Assembly (NCBI GenBank): GCA_017744715.1
Contig: JAGIAT010000003.1
Span: 62,001 to 126,000, forward strand
Length of the DNA: 64,000 bases
Source of the DNA: Niabella sp.
GTDB taxonomy: Bacteria; Bacteroidota; Bacteroidia; Chitinophagales; Chitinophagaceae
Direction of reading: 5' to 3'
The notes beneath the pieces are model-generated. The model had not been told where the DNA came from, made no database searches, and was given only the letters and a program-made list of their open reading frames with translations. Made by a program: the position numbers and the translations under genes. Of the stretch, positions 62,911-64,000 are shown in pieces (position 1 is the first letter of the stretch; every line of letters begins with the position of its first letter).

Positions 62911-63527
62911 GCTCCGTCAGGAGCGCCGTGTTTATAGCCATGGCGGATGGGGGCGGGTTTGGGCTCTGTAGGAGCCCCGTGTTTATTTGATCCATTCAAA
63001 TAAATACCGTTCTTCATACGGAACAGCAAATTTCTTCAGAAAAGCCAGGTATGCTTCCCTGAACGTTTTCTTTTGATGATGTTGTTCCTGGTTGAGCACC
63101 TATTTGCATACGCGATCAATTTGCGGGTGCCCGTAAGAAAATACGCCATATCCTTCCTGCCATCGGAATCCCGGGGCCATCCATTTTTTTTCTGCTATAA
63201 ATGCATGGTTTTGCACCTTGATTTCTTTCACAAAGTCAGCTATTAATACGGATGGTTTAAAACCAACAAAAAGGTGTGTATGATCCGGCATACAGCGAAC
63301 GGCCAGCATTTTGGCCCTCCGGGCCTGTACCAGCGATGTAATATATTTGTGCAGTTCTTCTTTATGTGCTTTTGGGATAAGGCTTTGCCGACCCTGTACT
63401 GCAAATACCAATTGAAGATATATCCGGGAAAATGTGTTTGCCATGGTTCGTGTTTTTACGCGGCTCCTATGGAGCCGTTACGGCTAAATTACAATTGCTT
63501 CTATAAACACGATGCTCCTGACGGAGC
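62911..63527. mobile_element. REP-flanked RAYT unit
   Basis: 27-base inverted repeats bound the unit: 62911-62937 (starting GCTCCGTCAGGAGC) and 63501-63527 (ending GCTCCTGACGGAGC), with 25 of 27 bases complementary. Further REP-like stems lie inside at about 62960-62986 (GGAGCCCCGTGTTTA) and 63463-63478 (GGCTCCTATGGAGCC). The transposase pseudogene lies between them. Confidence 0.75.
62983..63444 (-). pseudogene. REP-associated tyrosine transposase (RAYT, IS200/IS605 Y1 family) with a premature stop
   Basis: The frame begins MANTFSRIYLQLVFAVQGRQ, has the metal-binding motif DHTHLF (HUH-type), and EGYGVFSYGHPQIDRVCK. A TAG at 63100-63102 then interrupts, and the same frame continues VLNQEQHHQKKTFREAYLAF, ending WIK at 62985. 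Family members have KYI.NQ..HH here, so the stop replaces the predicted catalytic Tyr (one-base change from TAC/TAT). The product cannot be an active transposase unless suppressed. Confidence 0.85.
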
Positions 63528-63844
63528 TTAATGCGTCTGGGTGCTTCCACGCTTTACGGGATTGCCGGTCTACGCTCGCTTAACTTGACGCATATGCGAT
63601 CAATCGGGGGATTGTTTCGGCATCTATGCATGATTCCCTAAGATCCTGAAACAAGTTCAGGATGACTATAAGATGGTATTGTCATAGCTCCATTGGGTAT
63701 ACAAACGAAAATTTTTTACTCAGGGTAACGAAAGTATATAATGTCATAAGTACATCCGAATGTCCGGATGGTTTTGATACGTAAATAAAAAAAGCTTAAC
63801 CAGCATATAATCACCCCAAAACCTATGTGCCGGTGCGGTTCAAA
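63528..63844. repeat. Intergenic repeats right of the RAYT unit
   Basis: Contains the inverse of CGATCAATCGCATATGCGTCAA (63584-63606) and a segment 63597-63690 aligning with 54086-54180, including GATCCTGAAACAAGTTCAGG. The last 150 bases are AT-rich with no gene. Confidence 0.6.
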
Positions 63845-64000
63845 TTATTGCGCTGTTATCTTGCGGATAAAATCCACCTCTGCTTTCCGGTAAGGCGTGC
63901 CATCCTTTCTGAAAATATCATGAAACCAAAGCTCCGGCTCCGCATCATATGTTTTGGTCCAGCTATCCCAGGCATAGATCGTTTGCGACTTGCCGGCTAC
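63845..64000 (-). CDS. C-terminus of a probable glycoside hydrolase (cut at window end)
   Basis: An open minus-strand frame of 51 residues enters from the right edge: IYAWDSWTKTYDAEPELWF, then HDIFRKDGTPYRKAEVDFIR, and ends KITAQ. The WDSW.KTY...P..WFHDIFR.DG.PY pattern is typical of the C-terminal end of secreted cellulase/xylanase-like hydrolases of Bacteroidota. Catalytic residues lie outside the window, so the class is tentative. Confidence 0.5.
   Translation of the reverse strand, partial: VAGKSQTIYAWDSWTKTYDAEPELWFHDIFRKDGTPYRKAEVDFIRKITAQ

Overview
The window looks like a chromosomal segment of a Bacteroidota bacterium, most likely family Chitinophagaceae (Niabella-like); the genus is a guess from gene content. 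Reasons: several TAnnTTTG promoter boxes and few Shine-Dalgarno sites, many lipoproteins, T9SS-type 'LPV..F...E.NN..F' C-terminal modules, small Bacteroidota families (DUF6496, DUF6122, DUF2383), an ebo-cluster tail, and a CzcA pump fused to a TolC-like domain. I saw no rRNA, tRNA, CRISPR array or prophage.

Layout. 0-2.7 kb: end of an ebo cluster (probable EboD tail, EboE, phosphodiesterase). 2.7-7.4 kb (minus): three exported proteins, namely a dehydrogenase-type propeller lipoprotein without a haem motif, a second propeller, and a HiPIP. 8-8.8 kb: BadF-type sugar kinase. 8.9-12.2 kb (minus): spondin lipoprotein, peroxiredoxin-like protein, MsrA, MsrB, an envelope oxidative-repair operon. 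12.5-19.1 kb (plus): response regulator and histidine kinase, ClC-CBS channel, P1B-4-type metal ATPase. 19.3-31.2 kb: sulfatase, small proteins, Ada-like Zn domain, 2OG oxygenase, TetX-like monooxygenase with an AraC regulator, two SDRs with AraC regulators on both sides, Na+/H+ antiporter.

32-48.7 kb (minus) is the most unusual region. Five exported proteins (33213-34208, 41271-42974, 43158-44846, 45084-46541, 46648-48696) have different N-termini (M43 protease plus GEVED, TSP3 repeats, lectin-like, CARDB-like) but share one C-terminal cassette: a T9SS-style beta module interrupted by two hydrophobic helices with an Arg/Lys-rich turn, a conserved Cys after the second helix, and a final QVDK(D/E)G....SKV hairpin. 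A 1573-residue repeat adhesin lies among them, and two near-duplicate receiver-only regulators with duplicated leaders are embedded in the cluster.

49.5-64 kb: TPR-AraC membrane regulator, lipoprotein, DUF2383 and Nudix proteins, repeat-rich intergenic DNA including back-to-back 10-bp and 11-bp arrays, a CzcB/CzcA-TolC metal efflux operon, and a REP-flanked RAYT transposase pseudogene.

Signals not explained by genes: a candidate small-RNA family starting GTTTAGAGGGCT at three sites, a 36-bp block upstream of two distant genes, direct repeats in the AraC/SDR intergenic region, and dispersed palindromic repeats shared by two intergenic zones. All functional statements come from reading motifs; no database search was run.
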